Notes: generated by a model not told the origin, from the letters alone. A stretch of 57,674 nt of DNA from Clostridia bacterium (GCA_017934955.1 JAGBIO010000026.1:1-57674), one strand, 5' to 3'. Counted from the stretch's first letter, positions 17,331 to 25,902 are shown. Translations and numbers: made by a program.

Positions 17331-18506
17331 ATGGCACGTTTTACATTACCAAGAGATATTTATTATGGAAGAGGTACATTGGATGAATTAAAGAATTTGA
17401 AAGGAAAGAAAGCCGTTATCGTTGTGGGCGGTGGCTCGATGAAGAGATTCGGTTTCTTAGATAAGGCTGTTGCAAATTTGGAATCGGCAGGTTTTGAAGT
17501 TCGTTTGTTTGAAAATGTTGAGCCGGATCCATCGGTAGAAACCGTTATGAAGGGTGCTGCAATGATGCGTGAATTTGAACCGGATTGGATTATTTCGATG
17601 GGCGGCGGATCTCCGATTGATGCGGCAAAAGCTATGTGGGTGTTCTATGAATATCCGGAAACATCTTTCGAAGAAATTATTCAACCTTTCTCCTTCCCGG
17701 AACTTCGTAAAAAAGCAAAATTCTTAGCAATTCCTTCTACTTCCGGTACGGCTACCGAAGTAACGGCATTTTCGGTTATTACGGATTATTCTAAAGGAAT
17801 TAAATATCCTTTGGCTGACTTTAACATCACACCGGATGTTGCTATCGTGGATCCGGATTTAGCAGAAACAATGCCGGAAAAATTAACGGCTCATACCGGT
17901 ATGGATGCTTTAACACACGCGATTGAAGCGTATGTATCAACTTTGAATTCGCCGTTTACAGATCCTTTGGCATTAAAGGCAATTCACATGGTATTCGATT
18001 ACTTACCGGCTTCCTATAAAGGGGATAAGACAGCAAGGGAGCAAATGCACTATGCACAATGCTTAGCAGGTATGGCATTTACAAATGCTTTACTCGGCAT
18101 CGTTCATTCGATGGCGCATAAAACAGGCGCTGCATTTAGTACCGGCCATATTCCGCATGGTTGTGCAAACGCTATGTATTTACCGTTCGTTATTAAATAT
18201 AACGCAAAGACAGCAGAAGCAAGATATGCCGATATCGCTCGTTCGGTTGGCTTAACAGGAAACAGCGATGCAGAATTGGTGCAAGCTTTATGCGATAAGA
18301 TTAACAAATACAACAAAATTTTAAATATTCCGAGAACGATGCAAGAGTTCGGCGTAAACGAAGAAGAATTCTTACAAAAGCTTCCTGAAATCGCGAAAAA
18401 TGCGGTTGGAGATGCTTGTACCGGTTCTAATCCGAGAGCGATTACTCCTGCGGAAATGGAAAAATTGTTAAAATGTTGTTACTACGGAACAGAGGTAGAT
18501 TTTTAA
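17331..18506 (+). CDS. Iron-containing alcohol dehydrogenase (butanol dehydrogenase type)
   Basis: 391 residues. Group III Fe-ADH: GGGSMKRFGF and SMGGGSPIDAAKAMW bind NAD(P)H; iron ligands D/H lie in DLAETMPEKLTAHTGMDALTHAIEAY, HSMAHKTGAAF and HIPHGCANA. The C-terminal NPRAITPAEMEKLLKCCYYGTEVDF is like the NAD(P)H-dependent butanol dehydrogenases of clostridia. Likely reduces an aldehyde to an alcohol during fermentation; exact substrate uncertain. AAAGGAGG is 7 bases before the ATG; divergent from its likely LysR regulator. Confidence 0.92.
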   Translation: MARFTLPRDIYYGRGTLDELKNLKGKKAVIVVGGGSMKRFGFLDKAVANLESAGFEVRLFENVEPDPSVETVMKGAAMMREFEPDWIISMGGGSPIDAAKAMWVFYEYPETSFEEIIQPFSFPELRKKAKFLAIPSTSGTATEVTAFSVITDYSKGIKYPLADFNITPDVAIVDPDLAETMPEKLTAHTGMDALTHAIEAYVSTLNSPFTDPLALKAIHMVFDYLPASYKGDKTAREQMHYAQCLAGMAFTNALLGIVHSMAHKTGAAFSTGHIPHGCANAMYLPFVIKYNAKTAEARYADIARSVGLTGNSDAELVQALCDKINKYNKILNIPRTMQEFGVNEEEFLQKLPEIAKNAVGDACTGSNPRAITPAEMEKLLKCCYYGTEVDF

Positions 18507-18531
18507 TATAAGCCTTAAAGAAAAGCTTAGT

Positions 18532-18563
18532 GTGAGTATTTTCATGCTAAGCTTTATTTTTTG
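18532..18563 (+). terminator. Terminator after the alcohol dehydrogenase gene
   Basis: Stem AAAGCTTAG/CTAAGCTTT then ATTTTTTG. Confidence 0.8.
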
Positions 18564-18620
18564 TATTATTTGCCGATATAAAGATATATAAAGATTGTAT
18601 TTAGAAAGGAGGATATCTAT

Positions 18621-20999
18621 ATGACAAAAGAGCAAATAGATCGTTTAATAGGAGCAGTTCAATGCGGAGACCGTAAAGAATTAGCGAAATTTATCAGTGA
18701 TATTAAATTAAGAAAAGATTATTTAACCTCATGGAGAAAAGATTATGATACGGAACATAAAATAGAAATAGCAGTTTATAGAGATATAATGGCTCAAATT
18801 GAAAATGACGGGTATGAATATTTTTATTCTAAAACATTAGAAGATGAGAGTGCAAGGGAACTTTTAACGGGTCTTCATGATCCGGAAAAGATCATGAGAT
18901 GTTTTGAAGATTCGGATGAGTTGGAATTTGATAATTGCGACAAAATAGAAATGATAAAATCAAGCCGAGATGTAGGTTTGATAAGAGCGTGTTTAGAAGG
19001 GAAAATAGATGGCGTAAGACCTGATGATGAGCAAAAACTTCGTTTAATTACTGCAAGCAGAGATATCGCCTTTATGAAGGAATGTATTGCAGGAGATGTG
19101 AAAGTTAGACTTAGTAAAAAGGATAAACAGGTTTTAATTGCATCCAGCGGAGATATAGAGTTTATAAAAGAATATATAGAAGGGAAACTGAAAGGCGTAA
19201 GACCTAATGACGGTGATAAAAGGCACGTATTGGAAATGAGTGGAAATGTAGATTTAATAGCGAGTTGTATTGAGGGAAAGTTAAAGGGTTATAACCCAAA
19301 TGATATGCATAAATTCTATTTGATGCTGCCGGTCGTTCAAGAGTTGGATGATGAAGTAAAGTTAACGGTTCTAAAAGGGAGAGTGCATGAAAACGATCAA
19401 TTAGGAGAAATTTTAGCGACTTTTTCTTCGCTTAGCGAAGAATGTAAAAAATATTTTGAGGAATATTTGGCTTATCGTAGATTACCAACGGATAATTTAG
19501 AGTTACCTTTTAAAATACTTACGAATTTAGGTCCGGAAGCATTTGGCGGGGACCGTGCTAAAAAAAGGTTAGCACCTGAAGCGATAAATGCTTTAGGAGA
19601 AGAAACCATATATTCGCTATTTAATTATAACGCAGCTTCTTGGGCAGTTGATCGTAAGGCTATAGAGATAGATAAAATTATAGAAAATCCGGAAATGTTT
19701 CATGCGTATGAACAATTTCGAAGAACATTTGCCCAAGAACAACCAACACAATTTATGGATAAAAGAAATGCGATAACAGAATTTAGCAAATATGCCTCGC
19801 TAATCGGCGAATGTTTGAGCGGACCGTTGACTTCGGAGGAAACTGCAATATTACAAGCAGTATTACAAGATGGGCAAGTGCAAATAAATTCAAAAGAAGA
19901 ACTTCCTGCTTTTCCTGAAAAACGAAAGGAAATGGTAGAAGAATTAATCGGTGACGATCCATATAATGCACTTTGTTACTTATTGACAGGGAAGAATTCT
20001 ACGGAATATTACTTTGTAAATGCTGGACAGCTTACCAGAGCAATGCAAGATTTTGGTAAAGAAAGTGCGGATTTTGCGATAACAAAAGCGTTGAATGAGT
20101 TCATAGAATTAATCGGTGGAGGAATGTCAGTCACTCAACAAAAGAAAGTGCTAAGAGCGTATAATAATGATTTGCAAAATGAATTTACTGCGGAAGGTTC
20201 TCAAGTAGCAGAATTTAGAAAAGCGTTTAGAGATATAGAACTTCAAATTAGAAGAATGTATGGAAAGGAGTTAGCAGATACTTTAATAAAAGATGAATTA
20301 CCGCATGGAGAAGCAGATGAGAAAGGAAATGAAACAATCCAATTAGCAGGAGAAGATTTTAAAATGCTTGTGTGTGGGATAGATACATATAAACAAGGTA
20401 CCGGGAATTTTGCTCAAATGGCACGGGGAAAAAAATATATATCTACGACGTTGATTTCGGAAAAACACTTGAGCAAAGCAGGTGCTACTAGATATTATGG
20501 ATTTAGAAATATCGGTGAGAATGCTTTGGTTACAGAAAGCAATTATGCAAAATATCCGCATCCGCTGACGGAACTTGAAAGAGAAAGTGAGTTTTTTTCT
20601 GCGGATAAGTTATCAGAAAATAATCAAGTTAATCAAGTTATGTTGAGGCGTGAGTATTTAGGCGATGATGGGAAAATGCGTGACATAACGCCGGATTATA
20701 TAGTTTGTTTTGATGGTATGATAGATGACGGAGATAGAGAAGAAGCAAAGCGATTAGGCGTACCGATTGTAGTAATTAATACACAAGAATACGAGAAAAG
20801 GGTGAAAGAAAATAGCGAGGAAAAAGCAGAGCCCGCGGTAGAAGTTCCTGCAGAATATGAAAATACAAAGAAGGATATGATGGACATTCTAAGAAATGCA
20901 AGAAAGAAATGTACTGTAAAGTCGCAACGTGTTGCTATGGGCAAAATTATAGCGGAAATGGAGAAGGAATTGCAAGCAGATAAGAATATGATGCATTAA
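18621..20999 (+). CDS. Unrecognised 792-aa repeat protein, effector-like
   Basis: Not recognised. No signal peptide or membrane segment. Residues ~110-240 contain four ~36-residue repeats, each with a core like SRDIxFIKxCIEGKLKGVRPND. A long helical middle (250-560) follows, then a mixed C-terminal domain (570-730) with FKMLVCGIDTYKQGTGNFAQMARGKKYISTTLIS and PDYIVCFDGMIDDGDREEAKRLGVPIVVINTQ, and a charged coiled-coil tail. The final domain looks enzyme-like but no catalytic motif can be named. It heads a three-gene operon; the base composition and strong AAAGGAGG site fit a resident gene. An intracellular or delivered effector is only one option. Confidence 0.75.
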   Translation: MTKEQIDRLIGAVQCGDRKELAKFISDIKLRKDYLTSWRKDYDTEHKIEIAVYRDIMAQIENDGYEYFYSKTLEDESARELLTGLHDPEKIMRCFEDSDELEFDNCDKIEMIKSSRDVGLIRACLEGKIDGVRPDDEQKLRLITASRDIAFMKECIAGDVKVRLSKKDKQVLIASSGDIEFIKEYIEGKLKGVRPNDGDKRHVLEMSGNVDLIASCIEGKLKGYNPNDMHKFYLMLPVVQELDDEVKLTVLKGRVHENDQLGEILATFSSLSEECKKYFEEYLAYRRLPTDNLELPFKILTNLGPEAFGGDRAKKRLAPEAINALGEETIYSLFNYNAASWAVDRKAIEIDKIIENPEMFHAYEQFRRTFAQEQPTQFMDKRNAITEFSKYASLIGECLSGPLTSEETAILQAVLQDGQVQINSKEELPAFPEKRKEMVEELIGDDPYNALCYLLTGKNSTEYYFVNAGQLTRAMQDFGKESADFAITKALNEFIELIGGGMSVTQQKKVLRAYNNDLQNEFTAEGSQVAEFRKAFRDIELQIRRMYGKELADTLIKDELPHGEADEKGNETIQLAGEDFKMLVCGIDTYKQGTGNFAQMARGKKYISTTLISEKHLSKAGATRYYGFRNIGENALVTESNYAKYPHPLTELERESEFFSADKLSENNQVNQVMLRREYLGDDGKMRDITPDYIVCFDGMIDDGDREEAKRLGVPIVVINTQEYEKRVKENSEEKAEPAVEVPAEYENTKKDMMDILRNARKKCTVKSQRVAMGKIIAEMEKELQADKNMMH

Positions 21000-21013
21000 G
21001 GGGTGTAAAAATT

Positions 21014-21160
21014 ATGGAGAATGAAAAGACCGCGGTAAAGAGTTTAGAGGCGATGTTAAATATGTTGCCGGAGGATTTAACGAATGAAGAGAAAGAAAAG
21101 GTAGCAGAAATAAGAGGAATGCTAAAAAATATCAGTAAAAAGATTGATAGGGAAGAATAA
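21014..21160 (+). CDS. 48-aa acidic helical protein
   Basis: Short gene with AAGGGGTG nine bases before its ATG, 14 bases after the 792-aa gene. Predicted all-helical and highly charged (MENEKTAVKSLEAMLNML .. NISKKIDREE). Tight spacing on both sides suggests it is translated as part of the operon; a partner or chaperone of the large protein is possible but not shown. Confidence 0.6.
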   Translation: MENEKTAVKSLEAMLNMLPEDLTNEEKEKVAEIRGMLKNISKKIDREE

Positions 21161-21178
21161 CTCTTTAGGAGGGATTTT

Positions 21179-21619
21179 ATGAGTCCGAGATATCAGGAAG
21201 CGTTAGGAGAAGTGGATTATATTTTGAGTCAAATCGGCAGAGAAGAGGTAGAAAAGATACCTCAAAAGTTTAGAGATTTTATACAGAAGAATAAGGCGAA
21301 AAGGTATGAAGTAAAAGATGCAGAAAACTTAAGGGAGGAAACGTTTGCGATTTTAGCCATTATTTATCGAAAATTTTTAGCGTCGCCCGAAGAGAGAGAA
21401 ATGCTGGAAAGGGAATATCAAGAAAAATTACAAGAAGAAGGCGATAATGAAAATTATACGCAGAGTGCAAAAATAGATTACAGTCCAAAAGTAATAAGCC
21501 AAAATACTGCCGATAATACCGGAAGTGCACTTATTAAGGCAGAGGAAAATAAGTGGTATAGGAAGTTGTTTCATAAAATAAAAAATGTATTTCAAATAAA
21601 TTTTACCAATCATGGGTAA
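21179..21619 (+). CDS. Unrecognised 146-aa protein of the same operon
   Basis: GGAGGG lies 6 bases before the ATG and the gene follows the 48-aa frame by 18 bases. N-terminal two thirds are charged helices (EALGEVDYILSQIGREEVEKIPQKF, REETFAILAIIYRKFLASPEEREMLE), the rest a low-complexity linker and a basic end. The helical core recalls small clostridial hypotheticals found next to similar large genes, but no family name can be given with confidence. Confidence 0.7.
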   Translation: MSPRYQEALGEVDYILSQIGREEVEKIPQKFRDFIQKNKAKRYEVKDAENLREETFAILAIIYRKFLASPEEREMLEREYQEKLQEEGDNENYTQSAKIDYSPKVISQNTADNTGSALIKAEENKWYRKLFHKIKNVFQINFTNHG

Positions 21620-21672
21620 AATTAAGATTATGGAATAAAAGTAGATTTTTTATATGGAATATGTTAAGATAT

Positions 21673-21708
21673 AAAGGATGGTAAGGAGATATTCTTGCCG
21701 TCCTTTTT
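21673..21708 (+). terminator. Terminator of the 792-aa operon
   Basis: AAAGGATGGTAAG/CTTGCCGTCCTTT (G-U pairs) followed by TTT. Confidence 0.7.
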
Positions 21709-21718
21709 AGTTTAATCG

Positions 21719-21748
21719 GTAGGAACACAATTCATTGTATTCCTACAA
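21719..21748. repeat. Diverged dispersed palindrome
   Basis: TAGGAACACAATTCATTGTATTCCTACA, a decayed copy of the GGACACAAT-type palindrome, just upstream of nfnA. Confidence 0.6.
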
Positions 21749-21763
21749 TATTGGATGGGAGTG

Positions 21764-22612
21764 ATGAAGTTGTTTAGGATAGTGAAGAAAGAAGCGTTGA
21801 ATCCGACGGTGGGGAAGATGGTAATCGAAGCACCGTTAATTGCGAAGAAGGCAGAGCCGGGACAATTTGTTATTTTACGTTCGAACGAAGATAGCGAAAG
21901 AATTCCGCTTACGATTGGAGATTATGACAGAGAGAAAGGCACAATTACGATTATTTACCAGATTGTTGGCGGTGGTACAATGGAATTGGATCGTAAAAAG
22001 GAAGGGGAATCTTTACATGATTTCGTAGGTCCGCTTGGTGTAGCAAGTCACTTGGAAGGCTTAAAGAAAGTGGCTGTTGTTGGTGGCGGCGTCGGTTGTG
22101 CGATTGCGTATCCGATTGCGAAGAAATTGCATGAATTGGGTTCGGAAGTGCATTCTATTGTTGGGTTTCGAAATAAAGATTTGGTTATCTTGGAGGAAGA
22201 CTTTAAGGCAGTTAGTGATAAACTTGTGATGATGACAGATGACGGAAGTTACGGAGAAAAGGGCTTGGTTACCCATGCTTTGGAGAATCTTATCGGAGAG
22301 GGAAATCAATATGATGAAATTATTGCTATCGGTCCGGTCATTATGATGAAGTTTGTAACGGAAGTAGCGAAAAAGCATAATATTAAGATTGTTGTTAGCA
22401 TGAATCCGATTATGATTGACGGTACCGGTATGTGTGGCGGATGTCGTTTGACGGTTGGCGGTGAAACGAAGTTTGCTTGCGTGGATGGTCCGGATTTTGA
22501 CGGGACGTTAGTGGATTTTGATGAAGCGATGAAGCGTGGCGGTATGTATAAAGAGTTTGAGCAACACGCCAGAGAAGCGGAATGTAATTTATTAAAGAAG
22601 GAGGTTGAGTAA
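21764..22612 (+). CDS. nfnA: NfnA-like FAD/[2Fe-2S] subunit of ferredoxin:NADP+ oxidoreductase
   Basis: 282 residues. Ferredoxin-NADP reductase fold: FAD-binding R-x-x-x-T/S part (ERIPLTIGDYD), NAD(H)-binding GGVGCAIAYPIAKKLHELG, and a C-terminal [2Fe-2S] site with Cys in MCGGCRLTVGGETKFACVDGP. With NfnB next door it forms the electron-bifurcating transhydrogenase that couples NADH and reduced ferredoxin to NADPH. The start is uncertain among ATG 21755, GTG 21761 and ATG 21764; the last gives the family-like MKLFRIVKKEALNP. Confidence 0.88.
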   Translation: MKLFRIVKKEALNPTVGKMVIEAPLIAKKAEPGQFVILRSNEDSERIPLTIGDYDREKGTITIIYQIVGGGTMELDRKKEGESLHDFVGPLGVASHLEGLKKVAVVGGGVGCAIAYPIAKKLHELGSEVHSIVGFRNKDLVILEEDFKAVSDKLVMMTDDGSYGEKGLVTHALENLIGEGNQYDEIIAIGPVIMMKFVTEVAKKHNIKIVVSMNPIMIDGTGMCGGCRLTVGGETKFACVDGPDFDGTLVDFDEAMKRGGMYKEFEQHAREAECNLLKKEVE

Positions 22613-22613
22613 T

Positions 22614-24002
22614 ATGCCGAATATGGATCCAAAGAAAACAGCGATGCCGGTTCAGGAGCCGAATGTAAGAAATAAGAATTTTAATGAAGTAGCACTCGGT
22701 TATACCTATGAACAGGCAGTGAACGAAGCAAAAAGATGTTTGAATTGTAAAAATAAACCTTGTCAGTCTGCGTGTCCGGTTGCAATCGATATTCCTTCTT
22801 TTATTGAACGTGTGGCGAATGAGGATATGGAGGGAGCGTATAAGATTATTTCGGAATCGAGTTCTCTTCCTGCCGTTTGTGGTCGTGTTTGCCCACAGGA
22901 AAATCAATGTGAGGGAAAATGCGTGAGAGGAATTAAGGGCGAACCGGTTGGAATCGGTCGTTTGGAGCGATTTGTAGCGGATTACCATAGAGAACATTCG
23001 ACGGCGAAAGCAGAAGTCCCGGAATCAAACGACCATAAAGTTGCGGTAATTGGATCGGGTCCTTCGGGATTGACGGCTGCCGGTGATTTGGCAAAGTTAG
23101 GCTATAAAGTAACGGTATTTGAAGCGTTACACTTAGCCGGCGGTGTTTTGGTGTATGGTATTCCGGAATTCCGTTTGCCGAAGTCGATTGTGCAGAAGGA
23201 AATCGACAACTTAAAGGATTTGGGCGTTGATATTGAGACGAATATGGTTATCGGAAAGGTAATTACCATTGATGAACTTTTCGATATGGGCTATGAAGCG
23301 GTTTATGTTGGTTCAGGTGCAGGACTTCCGAGATTTATGGGAATTCCGGGCGAGAGTTTGAACGGCGTATATTCCGCAAACGAGTTCTTGACGAGAATTA
23401 ACTTGATGAAATCATATAGAGAGGATTCTAAGACACCGATTCAACATGGTAAGAATGTGGCGGTTGTCGGTGGCGGTAACGTGGCAATGGATGCGGCGAG
23501 ATCGGCGAAACGTCTTGGTGCGGAGAATGTGTATATTGTGTATCGTAGAGGTATGGAGGAGCTTCCGGCACGTAAAGAAGAAGTGGAACATGCGGAAGAG
23601 GAAGGCATCATCTTTAAGACCTTAACGAACCCGATCGAAGTGTTAGGGGACGAGAATGGAAAGGTAAAGGGTATGAAGTGTGTTGAGATGGAGTTGGGAG
23701 AACCGGATGAGAGCGGCAGACGCCGTCCTGTGGTGAAACCGAATTCCGAGTTTGTTTTGGATATCGATACCATGATTATGTCCATCGGTACAAGCCCGAA
23801 TCCGCTCATTCGCAGTACGACACCGGGTTTGGAGACAAACAAACATGGCTGTATTGTGACAAACGGCGATGACGGCTTGACAACGCGTGAAGGTGTATTT
23901 GCCGGCGGAGATGCCGTTACCGGTGCGGCGACAGTTATCTTGGCGATGGGTGCAGGAAAGCATGCGGCAAAGGCGATTGATGAGTATATTAAGAATAAAT
24001 AG
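22614..24002 (+). CDS. nfnB: NfnB-like / glutamate synthase small-chain-type oxidoreductase
   Basis: 462 residues, one base after the stop of nfnA, with AAGGAGG nine bases before the ATG. N-terminal [4Fe-4S] cysteines (CLNCKNKPCQSACP and CGRVCPQENQCEGKC), FAD site GSGPSGLTAAGDLAKLGY, NADPH site GGGNVAMDAARSAKRLG and the C-terminal GDAVTGAATVILAMGAGKHAA. Protein alone could be read as the small chain of glutamate synthase, but no large chain is present and pairing with the preceding gene fits NfnAB. Confidence 0.9.
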   Translation: MPNMDPKKTAMPVQEPNVRNKNFNEVALGYTYEQAVNEAKRCLNCKNKPCQSACPVAIDIPSFIERVANEDMEGAYKIISESSSLPAVCGRVCPQENQCEGKCVRGIKGEPVGIGRLERFVADYHREHSTAKAEVPESNDHKVAVIGSGPSGLTAAGDLAKLGYKVTVFEALHLAGGVLVYGIPEFRLPKSIVQKEIDNLKDLGVDIETNMVIGKVITIDELFDMGYEAVYVGSGAGLPRFMGIPGESLNGVYSANEFLTRINLMKSYREDSKTPIQHGKNVAVVGGGNVAMDAARSAKRLGAENVYIVYRRGMEELPARKEEVEHAEEEGIIFKTLTNPIEVLGDENGKVKGMKCVEMELGEPDESGRRRPVVKPNSEFVLDIDTMIMSIGTSPNPLIRSTTPGLETNKHGCIVTNGDDGLTTREGVFAGGDAVTGAATVILAMGAGKHAAKAIDEYIKNK

Positions 24003-24008
24003 AGTAGA

Positions 24009-24047
24009 AGGTGAAGAGTCTCAAGGGAGATTTTTCACCTTTTTTTG
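24009..24047 (+). terminator. Terminator after nfnAB
   Basis: AGGTGAA/TTCACCT stem followed by TTTTTTT. Confidence 0.75.
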
Positions 24048-24048
24048 T

Positions 24049-24255
24049 TGTATAGGAAAAATCGAAGATTTTGCCTATACAACAAAAACGCTCCGCAGGG
24101 AAGCACACTCGCACGAAAGGAAAGTTGCTCCGCAACTCGTGCTCGGCGCAGAGTGTTTTGCTTTCGCAAAACACTTTTCTTATATAGGAAAAATCGAAGA
24201 TTTTGCCTATACAAAAATGCTCCGCGAGGATGCACACTCACGCGTAAGGAAAAAG
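24049..24255. repeat. Two direct ~70-bp repeats with internal palindromes
   Basis: TATAGGAAAAATCGAAGATT continuing to TGCCTATACA occurs at 24050 and 24181, each followed by a GCTCCGC..GCACACTC..GGAAA tail. Each TATAGG..CCTATA half is itself an imperfect palindrome. Between them lie the hairpins GTTGCTCCGCAAC and AGTGTTTTGC-TTTC-GCAAAACACT. No convincing gene on either strand. Confidence 0.75.
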
Positions 24256-24265
24256 GTGCAAACAA

Positions 24266-24337
24266 TGTAGGGACAGCATTCATGCTGTCCACAGAGAAGG
24301 CAGAAAAGCAGGACAGCATAAATGCTGTCCCTACAAT
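24266..24337. repeat. Inverted pair of GGACAGCAT palindromes
   Basis: TGTAGGGACAGCAT..ATGCTGTCC, a 20-bp spacer rich in A and G, then GGACAGCAT..ATGCTGTCCCTACA. Outer arms TGTAGGG/CCCTACA are themselves inverted repeats. Confidence 0.85.
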
Positions 24338-24426
24338 AGACTGAGAAACATTTAAGGTACATATATAAGGTTAAGTCTGGCAAGAAGGGAGTTATTGGGC
24401 GACTCTCTTCTTTTTTTGACACTTTG

Positions 24427-24455
24427 TTGACTTATGTAAATATCGGTGATACAAT
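24427..24455 (+). promoter_or_regulatory. Promoter of the first paralogue gene
   Basis: TTGACT, 17 bp, TACAAT. The leader that follows can fold: AGCCAC near the start pairs with GTGTGGCT, enclosing CCCGTTATTGGG, and ends in TCGACGTAAAAG before the AAGGAG site. The promoter at 34831 has the same plan. Confidence 0.7.
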
Positions 24456-24540
24456 ATAGCCACGTGCAATATTTCGATATTCCCGTTATTGGGAAGGATG
24501 TGTGGCTGTATAATCGACGTAAAAGAAAAAGGAGCAAAGT

Positions 24541-25083
24541 ATGATGTTTTTCAACTGCTTAATGATGGTCGTAATCCTTTTGACAATTTTGGTGCTTGCT
24601 AAAATTGCGAAATTTCTCTTGTTTTACATTCGTTGCAAGCGGTGTCTAAGTGAAATTGAGACGTTTAGTCAGCTCTTTCTTGTGCAATCGTATCGGGTGC
24701 AAAGAAAGAATGACAAAGTTCATTATGTGTTAACCTTTCGTGACAAGCTTTTTTTGGACGGTCTTCCTATTAAAACGGGGCGTATCAGAATCTTTCGAGT
24801 TATTCGTTTGTTTGAAAGCCTTGTGAATAAGCAAGTAATTCTTCCTCAAGAAGGAGAAACTCTCATAATGCGTTTTGATAAAATGAAACTGATTCAAACG
24901 TTGTTTGAAAGTTCGCAAAAAGGCACCTCTTTAATGGGGGAATACGAAGCACGAAGTGCGTTAACTCGACAGCTGCTGTCTCATGACTATTCCTTGCTTA
25001 AATCAAATTGTGATTTGTTGGTGGAGGAGTGTGAGTACCTTAGCAAAGAATATGAAACAGTTGTAGCATTCGGAAATGGTTGA
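24541..25083 (+). CDS. Membrane-anchored coiled-coil paralogue 1
   Basis: 180 residues, unrecognised. N-terminal membrane helix (residues ~5-30), then a cytosolic part with LFLVQSYRVQRKNDKVHYVLTFRD, which matches the LFLV-x-SC-x-x-x-x-K..FY pattern of the four relatives downstream, a strand around RFDK, and a C-terminal helix likely to form a coiled coil (SLLKSNCDLLVEECEYLSKE). First of a tandem group of five. The AAGGAG site and the GACGT motif precede the start. Confidence 0.75.
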   Translation: MMFFNCLMMVVILLTILVLAKIAKFLLFYIRCKRCLSEIETFSQLFLVQSYRVQRKNDKVHYVLTFRDKLFLDGLPIKTGRIRIFRVIRLFESLVNKQVILPQEGETLIMRFDKMKLIQTLFESSQKGTSLMGEYEARSALTRQLLSHDYSLLKSNCDLLVEECEYLSKEYETVVAFGNG

Positions 25084-25115
25084 ACATAAAAAGGCAGCAT
25101 AAAGGAGAATGCAAT

Positions 25116-25634
25116 ATGATTCTTTATTTAGAAATTATTGCCGTAATTCTGCTTTTATCGTACTATCTCGGCTGGTTTATTCATGACTATGTTCTTTATC
25201 GGATCTATACTCAGGCCATGCAGCTGGTAGGGTATCTTTTCCAAGTATCTTCCTGCATTATTGAGGAAAAGGAGAATACTTCTTTTTACACCCTGTATTT
25301 TACAGAAGATACGGATATTCCGGAAAAGAAGTTGCAACCGGTTATTGGCGTATTTAAGCAATTTTATCTAAAAGGGGCAATTGTCTCTTTAGAGGAAGAG
25401 GGGGCTGAGTTCGTTCCGTGCTTTTATCGTGATCTTATGAAGGGAATTATGGAGGAACTTATAAATTCTTCGGCAAAATTGATTTGTGACTATTGGGAAT
25501 GGGATTTTATCACAAGATTTCTATTGGAGAAAAAGTATAACGATCTTCAAAAAGCACTTGAGGAGTTTGCAGAACAACATGAAAGGGTTTGCCAAGCAGC
25601 ACCCGGCAGCTATTTTTGTATAAATTCAGAGTGA
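25116..25634 (+). CDS. Membrane-anchored coiled-coil paralogue 2
   Basis: 172 residues from the ATG with AAAGGAG eight bases upstream; a TTG twelve codons earlier gives an improbable basic extension. Membrane helix MILYLEIIAVILLLSYYLGW, family core LFQVSSCIIEEKENTSFYTLYFTEDTDIPE split by a short loop, FVPCFYRDLMKG, and a C-terminal coiled coil (KKYNDLQKALEEFAEQHE). Separated from paralogue 1 by 32 bases and followed by a terminator, so the two form one operon. Function unknown. Confidence 0.75.
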   Translation: MILYLEIIAVILLLSYYLGWFIHDYVLYRIYTQAMQLVGYLFQVSSCIIEEKENTSFYTLYFTEDTDIPEKKLQPVIGVFKQFYLKGAIVSLEEEGAEFVPCFYRDLMKGIMEELINSSAKLICDYWEWDFITRFLLEKKYNDLQKALEEFAEQHERVCQAAPGSYFCINSE

Positions 25635-25649
25635 GGAAAAAATCGTAGG

Positions 25650-25678
25650 GGAGTTTTCATCGAAAACTCCTTTTTCTT
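25650..25678 (+). terminator. Terminator after paralogues 1-2
   Basis: GGAGTTTTC/GAAAACTCC stem then TTTTTCTTT. Confidence 0.85.
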
Positions 25679-25679
25679 T

Positions 25680-25859
25680 GGTACAATTCAGACTCAAATT
25701 TATAAAGATGGCACAAACACCGTAGGGACAGCATTTATGCTGTCCTGCTTTTTCCATGGACAGCATAAATGCTGTCCCTACAAGATGGCACAATCATTGT
25801 AGGGGAGGCGTCCTCGACGTTGCAATATATTTGCAACAATTTTAAGTCTGACTTGTAAC
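25680..25859. mobile_element. MITE-like composite element
   Basis: Left end GGTACAATTCAGACT, right end AAGTCTGACTTGTAAC (imperfect inverted repeats). Inside: an inverted pair of GGACAGCAT palindromes (25721-25782) and a GGGGAGGCGTCCTCGACGT palindrome (25800-25820). Same plan as 34627-34814. Confidence 0.8.
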
Positions 25860-25873
25860 TTTTACAAAACAAA

Positions 25874-25902
25874 TTGATTTTTTATGTCTACTGATGTATA
25901 AT
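25874..25902 (+). promoter_or_regulatory. Promoter of paralogue 3 / VanW operon
   Basis: TTGATT, 17 bp, TATAAT. The leader has a GAG..CTC hairpin and ends in GGACGTTGAAAGGAG. Confidence 0.75.

Noticed and set aside
22614-24002. Annotation as glutamate synthase small subunit
   Set aside because: No large subunit is nearby and the gene is fused by one-base spacing to an FAD/[2Fe-2S] partner, so NfnAB is more fitting.
24266-24337. Repeats considered as a CRISPR array
   Set aside because: The units are palindromic, in inverted order, scattered over the whole window, with no regular spacers and no cas genes.
23887-24344. Several overlapping ORFs of 80-130 codons behind nfnB on both strands
   Set aside because: They read through the nfnB end, the hairpin repeats and palindromes in all frames, are rich in Arg/Cys/Phe repeats and have no ribosome sites.
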